Of a stretch of DNA of 64,000 bases, positions 42,542 to 51,060 are shown in pieces. The notes beneath the pieces are model-generated. The model ran no database searches. It was not told where the DNA came from and saw only the letters and a list, made by a program, of their open reading frames with translations. The DNA comes from Gammaproteobacteria bacterium. GTDB taxonomy: Bacteria > Pseudomonadota > Gammaproteobacteria > Pseudomonadales > Azotimanducaceae. The stretch covers positions 1 to 64,000 of the forward strand of contig VXYL01000102.1 in assembly GCA_009846005.1 (NCBI GenBank), written 5' to 3'. The position numbers and the translations under genes were made by a program. Within the stretch, counting starts at the first letter, position 1; each line of letters starts with the position of its first letter.

Positions 42542-43102
42542 CTACCGGCGGTGCATGTCGTCGAAGAGCGGGAACACACGCGCCAGGGCGGACAGCGCGA
42601 GCGCGTGGCGCAGACTGCCGTCGGCCATCGCCGCTCGGATTCCATCCAGGGACAGGAACTCGAGGCCGATGGCTTCGCCGGGACCCGGTTCGGGTTCGGC
42701 CAGTCGCTCGACGCCGTCCGCCAGGAAGTGGTGGCAGAGGTGCGGGTGGATGGCCGGGTTCGGTTCCACGGCCCCGAGATAGGTCCACGCGCCGCCGCCG
42801 TAGCCGGTCTCCTCGAGCAGTTCCCGTTGCGCAGCCGTCAAGGGGTCTTCGCCGGGATCGACCATGCCGCCGGGCGTCTCCAGCGTCCGCGCACCGATGC
42901 CGAAGCGGTACTGGTCGACCATGATCGAGAGGCCATCCGGGGTCAGGGCAACGACATTGATCCAGTCGACCGACTCCAGGACCAGGCGTTTGAGCACCGG
43001 TTGCCCGGCGGGGTGGCGCATCCAGTCGAACCGCACATCGAGGATGCCGAGGTTCGGTCCCCGCTCCGAGCGGACTCTCTCCCAGTCGAGCTTCACGTTC
43101 AT
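42542..43102 (-). CDS. NUDIX hydrolase, ADP-ribose pyrophosphatase-like
   Basis: A 186-residue NUDIX protein. The Nudix box is GMVDPGEDPLTAAQRELLEE followed by TGYGG, with RE and EE metal ligands in place. The upstream LESVDWINVVALTPDGLSIMVDQYRFG strand and the ETPGG turn fit the ADP-ribose/GDP-mannose pyrophosphatase group. Its ATG overlaps the AttH-like stop by 1 bp (TGATG), so it is translated with the export operon. Substrate unknown. Confidence 0.85.
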   Translation of the reverse strand: MNVKLDWERVRSERGPNLGILDVRFDWMRHPAGQPVLKRLVLESVDWINVVALTPDGLSIMVDQYRFGIGARTLETPGGMVDPGEDPLTAAQRELLEETGYGGGAWTYLGAVEPNPAIHPHLCHHFLADGVERLAEPEPGPGEAIGLEFLSLDGIRAAMADGSLRHALALSALARVFPLFDDMHRR

Positions 43103-44238
43103 CAATACCCCGTCAGTTCCATGTATCCCGCACCTCGTCGCCGGCCGTTGTCGTCTTCGACATGCACAACGCCTTCCCAGTAACGCACCGCCGTGTCCAT
43201 GACCTGGTCCTTGATGGCGGCGCGAACGATGTACTGCTGCGGTTCGTCGCCTCGAATGACGAGTTTCCAGGCCACGGGCCAGCTGCGCCAGTGCTCGATG
43301 GGGGTCAGCGAGAAATCGTCCGCGGTCAACGTCCGCGAGACCTTGCCGTCGCCCAGGCTGCCGGCGTTGAAGGCATCGGGTTGCCCGTCGATCCGGCGCA
43401 GCTGGTAGAGCATGAGGTCGCGACCGTCGTCGAGGTGCAGCGCGAACCAATCCCACCCCTGGTACGCATCGCCGAGCACGCTGGTGCTCCACTCGCGGTC
43501 GATCCAAGCAAGCCCGCTGACCTGGTGCCTCGAACCGCTGACTACGAGCTCGCCGCGCGCCTCGATGCGGGGCACGGAATAGTAGTAGGAGGCGTTGTCG
43601 GGTCCTTTGCGGGATAGACCGCGATCACCCTGCAAGGTCGCCGGTCTCGTTGCCGTCAACAGCAGATCGGCCGAGAAATCCGCCGTATTGACAGTAAGCC
43701 GCAGCGGCGAGAACGCATCGCCGGTGGATGCGAGCTGCCAGTCGTCGAGGTGGACGCGAAACGCCTCGGCACGCGCCCCGGCAAGTTCCGGGTGGCCGCG
43801 ACTGAAACGCTCGGCGGCCAGGTGGCGGCGGGCGGCGATGTCGGTCAGGGCGACGTGCGCCATGTAGCCCTGCCCAGTGCGCCAGGCCTCGGTGCCGTGG
43901 TTCGGTGCCGGCGTCTCGCCGCGGCGCGCGTCGAGTCCTTGTCGGAACAGCGTGAACTGCACGCCGAACTCGCGGGCCTCCGATGCGGCGGTCGAGACGA
44001 CCGCGGTCAGGTACCACCACTCGCTTCGGTAGGAAGGATGGGGACCATGGTCGCCGGGAAACACGAACTCGCGGATTCGGTCGGCCCGGGCGAATCCCGC
44101 CGCGTCTCCATCGGCGGAACCGAGAATCGAGCGCAGACTTCGTGCCGCGTCGGGGTCCGGGCCGGTGCAGCCAAGCAACAGGAACGCGGCGCCGATCGCG
44201 CACCAACCCCGGAGGGACCCTGCAGATTTGGGCATCAC
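43102..44238 (-). CDS. AttH-like lipoprotein (CrtC/AttH lipocalin-type domain)
   Basis: A 378-residue exported lipoprotein with lipobox FLLLGC (Cys about 24). The mature part has GPHPSYRSEWWYLTAVV, RTGQGYMAHVALTDI, SYYYSVPRIEARGEL, GLAWIDREWSTSVLGDAYQG and DWFALHLDDGRDLMLYQLRR, the family signature of the AttH/CrtC (carotenoid hydratase-related) proteins. It follows the permease gene by 2 bp. In Agrobacterium-type att operons, AttE (ATPase), AttFG (permeases) and AttH lie together; this operon has the same layout with one permease. Its role is probably in lipid or envelope export, by context. Confidence 0.82.
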   Translation of the reverse strand: MMPKSAGSLRGWCAIGAAFLLLGCTGPDPDAARSLRSILGSADGDAAGFARADRIREFVFPGDHGPHPSYRSEWWYLTAVVSTAASEAREFGVQFTLFRQGLDARRGETPAPNHGTEAWRTGQGYMAHVALTDIAARRHLAAERFSRGHPELAGARAEAFRVHLDDWQLASTGDAFSPLRLTVNTADFSADLLLTATRPATLQGDRGLSRKGPDNASYYYSVPRIEARGELVVSGSRHQVSGLAWIDREWSTSVLGDAYQGWDWFALHLDDGRDLMLYQLRRIDGQPDAFNAGSLGDGKVSRTLTADDFSLTPIEHWRSWPVAWKLVIRGDEPQQYIVRAAIKDQVMDTAVRYWEGVVHVEDDNGRRRGAGYMELTGY

Positions 44239-44239
44239 C

Positions 44240-46645
44240 CTACGGCACCCCCTTGAACGCTACACGGTAGGCCGGTAACGCACCTGCCGCACACGCGGCC
44301 AGGACGCCCAGCAGCAAAGGCCCGGCTATCGATGCGAAGTCGAGGTGAAGGTCGATCGACCAGCCGAAGGCGGCCGGGTTGACGAAATCGCAGAGCACCC
44401 ACGCGATGGCCAGTCCGAGCGGTAGCGCGGCGATGAGGGCCATGGCACCGAGCACGACCGTCTGGGACAAGGCCAGGCGCCAGACTTCCCCCCGGGTGTG
44501 GCCGACAGCCGAGAGCAGGCGGAACTCCCGGGACCGGCTCGCCTGCAGCGAGGTCAAGGCCGCGTAGAGCCCGATTGCCGCCACCACAAGCGCCATTGCC
44601 GCGAGTGAACGGCTCACCACGAACGTACGGTCGAACACGGCGATCGCTGCGGCGCGGATGTCGTCGTGGTTGCTGACCCGGTCGGCGCCGTAGCGTTCAC
44701 CCAAAGTGGCCGTCAGTTCCATGGCCGCGTCCGGGTTTGCCCGGACGGCAACGCGCCGCCAGCTTACGGGGGTCGCCTCGAGTTCGGCGAGGAAGGTCGT
44801 CGGCAGGATGACCCGGGGCGCCGCGGCGCCGAAGTCGCGGAACACGTGGGCGATCCGGGTGGGGACGGATCTGCCCCCGACAACCAGGTCAACGACATCG
44901 CCTGTTGCGATTCCAAGGAGGCGCGCGCCCACCTCGTTGATCATGCCCTGGTGCCCAATGGTCGCGTCGAAGCCGTACCGGGCGGTCTCGTGGGCGTCCA
45001 ATGCCGCGATTTGGACGTCGACGGGACCCTTCCCGACGCGCGCGGGAACGTCTCCGTAGCGGCGCGCTCCCAGCACGCCCTCCATCCCGCGCAGCGCATC
45101 GAGGTCGGATTCCGAGACATCCGATGCGGTCTGGACGTAGATTCCGGGGACAAGCCGCACGTCGAGCATTTCGATGAAGTCCCGGCGCAGGCTTTCGACC
45201 ATGAGGCCCATGCCGATGGCGACCGCGGCGGCCACCGACAGCGCGCCGAGGGCCAGACGGATCTCCCTGGCGCGCACCGCGGTCCCGCGCAGGTTTGCGC
45301 GGGCCGTCAAAGACCGTCCCAGTCCCGCGAGCGGTCCGGCGGCGCTTCCTGCCAGCGGCACGACGTAGACGACGTGTATCGCGCAGATGGCGGCGAGCGC
45401 GACATAGGCAGCGCCCAAGGCGCCGTCGACAAGACCGAATGCGGCGATGGCGACGGCGATCAGGGCGAAACCCAGACGGAACCGCGTGCTTGCCGCGAAA
45501 CGACCGTCGGCCAGCGGACCAAGGGCGGATGCCAAAACGCCGCAGGCGAGGGACTTGCCGACGATCCAAATGTCTAGTTCCAGGGCGCGTTTGTCGTCCG
45601 GGGCGGTACCTGGAGGTGTTGCCGTCGGTAGCGCAGCCTGCAACAGTTCATCCGCCACGACGAAACCGAGGGCCAATCCCGCGACCGCGCCGATCATCCC
45701 GATGCCAAGACCTTCAACGCCGGAAACCCACTTGAGCGTCGACCGGGATGCGCCGATCGCAAGCAGCCGATCGTGTTCGGTGCGTCGTCGGGCGGCGTTG
45801 GAAGCGCTCGCCTGGAAAGCGATGAACGCCGCCATCAGCAAACACAGCAGCGACAGCATGCCGAGATTGAACAGGATGGCGTCCGCGAAGCGCCGCGACG
45901 GGTTCCAGCGGTTCGCGGCTGTCACCTCGTAGCCGTCGATCACGGGGTCGGCATAGCGCGGCAGGCTGGCGGCGATTCCCGGCAGCAGTTGGTCGAGCCA
46001 GCCGAGCAGCCGCGACCGCGCGTCGGCGACGCGCAGCCAGACCGCGTCGATCTCGTTCCCGCGGCCCAGCAGGCGCTGCGCGGTGGGCAGATCCGCAAGA
46101 ATCACTTCGGTCGCGGCTTCGAGGACGACCACCGGAGTCCCGGCGATCGATCCGCCGTCGGCGGCGATGTCGCGTGCGGTCGCCGCCGACACCATGACCG
46201 CGTCGTCGATCATGAAGGCGCCGTAGTCCGTGCCCGGCTTCGACGCGGCCAGCGCACCCCTGCCGAGACCCGCGGCGGCCACGGGGTCGAAACCGACGAT
46301 GCGTCGCGGCCGGCCGTGGATCTCGACATACCCCTCGATGACCGGGAACATCGCGACGACGGCTCGCGTCCAGTCGGGCCGCGTGGAGGTCGAGGGGTCC
46401 GCTTCCGAGGCCCGCCAGCGCCGACGAAGTTCGAAATAGCCCGACTCGTCGCGGGTCTGGCCGGTGGCCACGTGGGTGTGTCCGGCAATCGAGAAGTCGT
46501 CGAGGTCGTCGCGGATCGAATGGCCGACGAGGTGGACCGTCACCACGGCGAGAACCGCCACGGTCACGCCGACGACGGATGCGGCCATGCCGACGGGATG
46601 GCGAACGGCGAAGCGCAGTTGGCTCCTGAGAAGCAGAAACGTCAT
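44240..46645 (-). CDS. FtsX/MacB-type ABC transporter permease
   Basis: An 801-residue membrane protein. An N-terminal helix (about residues 20-42) is followed by a large periplasmic domain (about 45-240), then four helices around residues 250-440, a second periplasmic domain (about 480-680), and three C-terminal helices (about 690-790). The two FtsX-like blocks (AAFIAFQASASNAARRRTEH and LYAALTSLQASRSREFRLLS) each precede the SALG-type coupling segment (LLAIGASRSTLKWV and SAVGHTRGEVWRLAL). The pair of FtsX domains in one chain suggests a fused AttF/AttG permease. It is 6 bp after the ATPase gene. Confidence 0.85.
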   Translation of the reverse strand: MTFLLLRSQLRFAVRHPVGMAASVVGVTVAVLAVVTVHLVGHSIRDDLDDFSIAGHTHVATGQTRDESGYFELRRRWRASEADPSTSTRPDWTRAVVAMFPVIEGYVEIHGRPRRIVGFDPVAAAGLGRGALAASKPGTDYGAFMIDDAVMVSAATARDIAADGGSIAGTPVVVLEAATEVILADLPTAQRLLGRGNEIDAVWLRVADARSRLLGWLDQLLPGIAASLPRYADPVIDGYEVTAANRWNPSRRFADAILFNLGMLSLLCLLMAAFIAFQASASNAARRRTEHDRLLAIGASRSTLKWVSGVEGLGIGMIGAVAGLALGFVVADELLQAALPTATPPGTAPDDKRALELDIWIVGKSLACGVLASALGPLADGRFAASTRFRLGFALIAVAIAAFGLVDGALGAAYVALAAICAIHVVYVVPLAGSAAGPLAGLGRSLTARANLRGTAVRAREIRLALGALSVAAAVAIGMGLMVESLRRDFIEMLDVRLVPGIYVQTASDVSESDLDALRGMEGVLGARRYGDVPARVGKGPVDVQIAALDAHETARYGFDATIGHQGMINEVGARLLGIATGDVVDLVVGGRSVPTRIAHVFRDFGAAAPRVILPTTFLAELEATPVSWRRVAVRANPDAAMELTATLGERYGADRVSNHDDIRAAAIAVFDRTFVVSRSLAAMALVVAAIGLYAALTSLQASRSREFRLLSAVGHTRGEVWRLALSQTVVLGAMALIAALPLGLAIAWVLCDFVNPAAFGWSIDLHLDFASIAGPLLLGVLAACAAGALPAYRVAFKGVP

Positions 46646-46651
46646 AAAGAA

Positions 46652-47311
46652 CTATGCCAGCGCGATCACCTCGTCCGCCCGGTCGGCGATGCGCTGGTTG
46701 TGGGTTGCGATGACGAGGGCGCACTGGGCTAGTGCCGTTTCCCGCCACAGCAGTTCGGTGACGGTCTCGGCATTGTCGCCGTCGAGATTGCCCGTCGGCT
46801 CGTCCGCCAGCACGACCGCGGGCTCGTGGGCAAGCGCCCGCGCGATGGCGACGCGCTGCTGTTCGCCGCCGGAGAGCGTTTCGGGAAACCGGTCCGCGCA
46901 GTGCGCAAGGCCGAGTGTCTCCAGGCGGGCGAGCGCACCGGACCGCCCGGCGAGCCGGTTCAGCTCCAGCGGCAGAATCACGTTCTCGGCGACGGTCAGC
47001 GTCGGTACCAGGTTGAAGAACTGGAAGATGAAGCCGAGATGGCGCCGACGAAAGTGCACCCGCTGCCGCTCGGAACCGCAGGAGACGTCGAGGGTGTCGC
47101 CGTTGGCATCTTGAAAGACGACGGTGCCCTCGTCCGGCACCAGGATTCCGGCCAGCAGGTTCAGCAGGGTCGATTTTCCCGACCCGCTCGGCCCCCACAG
47201 CGCGGTGGTGCGTCCGGACGCTGCGGTGAACTCGACCGGTGCCGGAACACGCCGTCTGCCACGTCCGTCGTCGAAGTGCTTGGCTGCCCGGCGTACCTCA
47301 AGCGTCGCCAA
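46652..47311 (-). CDS. LolD/MacB-type ABC transporter ATPase
   Basis: A 219-residue ABC ATPase of the LolD type. Walker A is GPSGSGKST, the Q-loop region is FIFQFFNLVPTLTVAENVILP, the signature is ETLSGGEQQRVAIARALAHEP, Walker B is VVLADEPTGNLDGDNAE, and the switch His is in ALVIATHNQRIAD. It energises the FtsX-like permease encoded directly downstream. Its start overlaps the preceding NUDIX gene by 14 bp. Confidence 0.9.
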   Translation of the reverse strand: MATLEVRRAAKHFDDGRGRRRVPAPVEFTAASGRTTALWGPSGSGKSTLLNLLAGILVPDEGTVVFQDANGDTLDVSCGSERQRVHFRRRHLGFIFQFFNLVPTLTVAENVILPLELNRLAGRSGALARLETLGLAHCADRFPETLSGGEQQRVAIARALAHEPAVVLADEPTGNLDGDNAETVTELLWRETALAQCALVIATHNQRIADRADEVIALA

Positions 47312-48086
47312 CGTGTTGCATCCCCTGTTCGTGCAGCGTGGCGGTGACCTCGCCTAGGTGTCGCCGCGCGGCCACCGCGGCGAGAGCGTCCGCGACGGTG
47401 TCGAAGCGCGACGCGGTGCGCAGCGTGGTGAGCGTCGGGTGGATCATCTGCCACCGGCCGGCATCGAAGTTGGCCAGCGCATCGGACGGCCGCACCCAGG
47501 TGCCCGCGACCGTCTCGCCGCTGTGCCCTACCGCCCGTTGGCCCTCCGGCATCGCGGCGACGAAGAACCGGGTGTCGAACCGGGCCGGTGCCGTCGGCGG
47601 GGTGATCCAGTGGCTGAAGTAGAAAACCTTGTCGGTGGCGAGCCGCAGTCCTTCCCGCCGCGCCATCGCCGCCAGGCTGTCGTCGCGTGCGGCGAGGGTA
47701 TGGCGGTGTCCGTCGAACCGGGCGCGTTCACCGTCTCCCGATGCTTCGAAGGGGCGGTGGTTTCGGTACGCGAGGAGCACTCCGCATTCCTCGAAGCACT
47801 CGCGGATGGCGGTAACCCAGTACCGCAGGCCGCCGCCAGGCACGCCCAACTGCGTCGATGCGAGGGCGTCGTCGAGTCCTTCGCACAGATGCTCGAGGCC
47901 GTCGTCCGCCTCATCCACCTTGCCGCCGGGGAACACGTGCAGGTTCGGAAAGATGCCGCGCCCGGGACGCTGCACCATGAATACCTCGACGCCGGAACCG
48001 CCTTGGCGCAGCAGGAGAATCGTCGCCGCCTTGCGGATCGGGGCGGGGTTCGTTGACGCCACTTGATCGTCCGTCGTGGGATTCAT
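47298..48086 (-). CDS. NUDIX hydrolase, NUDT19/CoA-diphosphatase-like
   Basis: A 262-residue NUDIX protein of the longer NUDT19-like type. It starts with AATILLLRQGGSGVEVFMVQ and LHVFPGGKVDEADDG, and the Nudix helix is VTAIRECFEECGVLLAYRN. In this group an insert separates the GG turn from the RExxEE helix, as seen here. It likely hydrolyses CoA thioesters or related diphosphates. It is the first gene of the eight-gene minus-strand run and is divergent from the third binding-protein gene, 53 bp away. Confidence 0.82.
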   Translation of the reverse strand: MNPTTDDQVASTNPAPIRKAATILLLRQGGSGVEVFMVQRPGRGIFPNLHVFPGGKVDEADDGLEHLCEGLDDALASTQLGVPGGGLRYWVTAIRECFEECGVLLAYRNHRPFEASGDGERARFDGHRHTLAARDDSLAAMARREGLRLATDKVFYFSHWITPPTAPARFDTRFFVAAMPEGQRAVGHSGETVAGTWVRPSDALANFDAGRWQMIHPTLTTLRTASRFDTVADALAAVAARRHLGEVTATLHEQGMQHVGDA

Positions 48087-48139
48087 GGATCATATCAGTG
48101 CGATCCGTGGTTTCGCCCCGATCTGTTACGCTTCGAACC

Positions 48140-50014
48140 ATGGCGAAGAGACTGGTCAGGTTGCTCTGCTTGGCGGCGTCGGCTTGGGCCGTTGGCGCGG
48201 AGGCGGAGGATCCGGCCTGCAAGGATCCCGACTACAAGCACGGAATCTCCTATCTTTTGCCGTTGAAGTACGACAAGCACTTCACGCACTTCGACTGGGC
48301 CAATCCGGACGCCCCGAAGTCCGGCGCGATGCGCCTGCCGTCGCTTGGCACCTTCGACAGCTACAACAACATCCTCGAGAAGGGACGGATGGCGGCCGGC
48401 TACGACCGAGGCGGCGGACTGGTCTACGACAAGCTGATGGAGGGTGCGGCGGACGAGCCCGTGAGCAACTACGGCCGCTTGGCGGAGGGCGTTGCGACGG
48501 GGCCGAATCTGGACTGGATCGCGTTCAAGCTGCGCGACACCGCGCGGTGGCACGACGACATGCCGATCACCGTCGACGACGTCGTATTCAGCTTCGAGAT
48601 GTTCCTCGAACACGGCTCCGTGGCGCTGCGCACGTCGCTTGCCGATCTCGAACGGGTCTTCGCCTTCGGCGAACGCGAGGTGTGCTTCGTGCGCAACACC
48701 GAGATAGAGGTCAACCCGGCGCTGCCTTTCGCCATCGGCGGGCAGGCGATTCTTCCGAAACACTACTGGGAGCAGCGCGACATCACCAAGACCACGGTGG
48801 AACCGCCGCTCGGCAGCGGACCGTACCGTCTCAAGCGGGTGGAGACAGGGAGGCTTCTGGAGTTCGAACTGGACGAGGACTATTGGGGGCGCGACATCCC
48901 TGTAAACAAGGGGCGCTACAACTTCAAGACCGTCAAGTTCGACTACTTCAAGGACGAGGGCGTGATGATGGAGGCGCACAAGAGCGACCTGTTCGACGTC
49001 CGCGAGGAGGGCGTTTCCAAGAACTGGGCGACGCAATACGACTTTCCTGCGGTTCGCGAGGGACTCTTCAAGCGCGACCTGCGCAAGCTGACGCGGGTGG
49101 AGGGGCTATGGTGGCCGATCTTCTGGAACACCGAAAAGCCGCCCCTCGACGACATCCGCGTGCGCGAGGCGCTGTGGCTGCTGTACGACTTCGCGTGGAC
49201 CAACCGGGTCCTGTTCTACAACTTCTACCTGCAGGGCGTGAGCCTCTTCCAGAACTCGCCGATGGCGCACGTCGGATTGCCCAACGCCAGGGAGCTCGAG
49301 CTTCTCGAACCGTGGCGCGACCAGGTGCCCGCCCGGGTGTTTACGGAGGAATTCGAACACCCGCCGAGCAGCGGCTACGGCTTGCGCCGGGAGCGCATCA
49401 AGCAATCACTCGAGCTCTTCAGGCAGGCGGGCTGGGAGATGCGCCGCGGCGTGATGCGCAACGTCGAGACGGGGCAACCGCTCACGCTCAACTTCATCGG
49501 CGTCTCCTACTATTCGATTCGCCAGAACCTATCGTTGGTGGACAATCTCGCCCGGGTGGGGATCAAGACGACCGGGCGCTCGCCCGAGGTGTCGAATTGG
49601 CTGTACCGGAGCCGGACCGGAAAGTTCGATGGGAATTCCAACCGCTGGGGTCCCGGTCATATGCCTGGATTGGGTCTGCGCAATTGGTTCGGCAGCGAAG
49701 CGGCCGGTCAGGACTACGGGCAGAACTGGGCGCGCATCCGAAGCCCTGTTCTCGACGCGCTCATTGAAGCGATCATCGCCGCCGATACCGCAGAGGATCT
49801 CTACGCGGCCACGCGGGCCTTCGATCGGGTGTTCCTGTGGAACTTCTACCTCGTGCCACTGGGCTCCCAGCCGGGATTCCGCCTGGTGCATTGGGACAAG
49901 TTCGGCGAAGTGCGTCGCGATGACTTGAACCGTGTGCCCTTCGTCGACGCCTGGTGGTGGGACCAGGAAAAGGCTCGACGGGTCGAAGAGGGGATGGCCG
50001 AACTCGAGGGCTGA
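48140..50014 (+). CDS. ABC transporter substrate-binding protein, family 5 (YejA-like), paralogue 3
   Basis: A 624-residue YejA-like binding protein. A signal peptide spans residues 1-20 (MAKRLVRLLCLAASAWAVGA). The mature start is CKDPDYKHGISYLLPLKYDK then FDWANPDAPKSGAMRLPSLG. Later blocks include GSGPYRLKRVETGRLLEFEL, PPLDDIRVREALWLLYDFAW and SWWWDQEKA-like WWWDQEKARR. It is more diverged from paralogues 1 and 2 than they are from each other around the HGI start. The ATG at 48140 is chosen. No importer subunits are near. Repeat copy 6 and the mraZ promoter follow. Confidence 0.87.
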   Translation: MAKRLVRLLCLAASAWAVGAEAEDPACKDPDYKHGISYLLPLKYDKHFTHFDWANPDAPKSGAMRLPSLGTFDSYNNILEKGRMAAGYDRGGGLVYDKLMEGAADEPVSNYGRLAEGVATGPNLDWIAFKLRDTARWHDDMPITVDDVVFSFEMFLEHGSVALRTSLADLERVFAFGEREVCFVRNTEIEVNPALPFAIGGQAILPKHYWEQRDITKTTVEPPLGSGPYRLKRVETGRLLEFELDEDYWGRDIPVNKGRYNFKTVKFDYFKDEGVMMEAHKSDLFDVREEGVSKNWATQYDFPAVREGLFKRDLRKLTRVEGLWWPIFWNTEKPPLDDIRVREALWLLYDFAWTNRVLFYNFYLQGVSLFQNSPMAHVGLPNARELELLEPWRDQVPARVFTEEFEHPPSSGYGLRRERIKQSLELFRQAGWEMRRGVMRNVETGQPLTLNFIGVSYYSIRQNLSLVDNLARVGIKTTGRSPEVSNWLYRSRTGKFDGNSNRWGPGHMPGLGLRNWFGSEAAGQDYGQNWARIRSPVLDALIEAIIAADTAEDLYAATRAFDRVFLWNFYLVPLGSQPGFRLVHWDKFGEVRRDDLNRVPFVDAWWWDQEKARRVEEGMAELEG

Positions 50015-50075
50015 CGGCCTAGGCGACCCTATCCCGCGCCCGTCGGAATCTGCACCCAAATGAAGTGATCCAATC

Positions 50076-50152
50076 GTAGGGCGACCCTATCGCGCCACGC
50101 AGGGCGCGCGGTCGCCCGTTCGGATTCCTGAACACGCGGGACGGGACAACTA
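50076..50152. repeat. Dispersed palindromic intergenic repeat, copy 6 (worn)
   Basis: Begins GTAGGGCGACCCTATCGCGC with a matching GGTCGCCC about 20 bp on, and has GCGGGACGGGACAACTACG at its right end where the second hairpin's return arm is lost. A still shorter echo (AGGCGACCCTATCCCGCGCC) lies at 50021-50040. It lies between the third binding-protein gene and mraZ. Confidence 0.7.
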
Positions 50153-50153
50153 C

Positions 50154-50179
50154 GCCAGACCGCTCGCGCGCGGTCTGGC
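50154..50179. repeat. Perfect 10-bp stem-loop upstream of mraZ
   Basis: GCCAGACCGC (50154-50163), loop TCGCGC, then GCGGTCTGGC (50170-50179). No T run follows, so it is not a classical terminator, but it could terminate in a factor-dependent way or insulate the dcw promoter from the upstream gene. Confidence 0.6.
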
Positions 50180-50332
50180 CACGCTCCCACCGTCCCAGGG
50201 CCGGCCTGGCTTTGCGGCGCTACGGTCTCGTTTTCCCTGCGCGTCGGCAACGGTCCACGAGGTGGCGGTCCTTGGCGCGCAACGTGTCGCGTCGTCCATC
50301 GCACACCCATGATCAAAAGTTGTTGACGTGGC

Positions 50333-50362
50333 CATCGACGGGGGGTAAGTTCGGGGTAACTT
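50333..50362 (+). promoter_or_regulatory. Candidate mraZ promoter
   Basis: TTGACG (50333-50338) could serve as -35, with TAACTT (50357-50362) as a weak -10 at 18-bp spacing. It directly precedes the MraZ-type repeats, as expected for the dcw promoter Pmra. The -10 match is poor. Confidence 0.45.
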
Positions 50363-50363
50363 A

Positions 50364-50393
50364 TGGGAAATTGTGGGAATTTGTGAGTAGGTC
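50364..50393 (+). promoter_or_regulatory. MraZ operator: 10-bp spaced direct repeats
   Basis: TGGGAAATTG, TGGGAATTTG and TGAGTAGGTC lie head-to-tail at 50364, 50374 and 50384. This is the TGGGN motif with 10-bp spacing that MraZ octamers bind to repress their own operon in Gammaproteobacteria. Two GGGGTAA units just upstream (50342 and 50353) are similar in style. Sequence prediction, consistent with mraZ being the first gene. Confidence 0.65.
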
Positions 50394-50480
50394 GGGTTAG
50401 GTTGAACATGGAAGTGGCTATGGTCAGGGACGACCACCCACACTTGGATCGAAAGCCGACGCTCCGCTCGAGAGGCGCCC

Positions 50481-50951
50481 ATGTTTCGAGGGATATCGAA
50501 GGCAAGTCTGGACGATCGCGGGCGGTTTGCCATGCCGGCTCGGTTTCGCGACGCCTTGAAATCGAGATCCGACGGCAAGCTCGTGATCACGATCGACCGT
50601 CAGGACAAGTGCCTGCTGTTGTATCCCGACGCCGAGTGGACCGCGGTGGAGAACCGGCTCGAGCAACTATCCAACCTCCGCCCGGCAGTACGTCAACTGC
50701 AACGCATGCTCGTCGGTTTCGCGACCGATGTCGAACTGGACAGCAACGCCCGGGTACTGATTCCCCCGATCCTGCGCCGCTACGCGGAAATCGACCGTAC
50801 GGTGATGGTGATGGGCCAGCCGAACAAGCTCGAACTCTGGAGCGAGGATGTTCTCAACGCCGAAATGCCCCTCTGGAGGAGCCAGGGGAACGAGGCTTTC
50901 GAGAGTCTGAAGGAGCTAGCCGAGGTTCAGCTAGCCGACATTCGACTGTAA
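50481..50951 (+). CDS. mraZ: Transcriptional regulator MraZ
   Basis: A 156-residue MraZ with two AbrB-like swapped-hairpin domains. The first is FRGISKASLDDRGRFAMPAR followed by FRDAL; the second is GFATDVELDSNARVLIPPIL followed by RRYA. Both DxxGR-type motifs (LDDRGR and LDSNAR) are kept. It represses the dcw operon by binding the repeats upstream. It is the first gene of the cluster, with rsmH 109 bp downstream. Confidence 0.92.
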   Translation: MFRGISKASLDDRGRFAMPARFRDALKSRSDGKLVITIDRQDKCLLLYPDAEWTAVENRLEQLSNLRPAVRQLQRMLVGFATDVELDSNARVLIPPILRRYAEIDRTVMVMGQPNKLELWSEDVLNAEMPLWRSQGNEAFESLKELAEVQLADIRL

Positions 50952-51060
50952 CGGCCGTCGGCGCGGAGAACCGAACGGGAATCCGGATTTGTCCCACCAC
51001 CTGAAAGGGGGAGCACTGCCAAGGGTGGCGTAGAAGAGGAGATCCCGCTGTCTGGGATCG

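Noticed and set aside
26872-50152. The palindromic repeats as CRISPR units
   Set aside because: Copies are many kilobases apart, differ inside, and have no regular spacers or cas genes, so they are dispersed intergenic elements and not an array.
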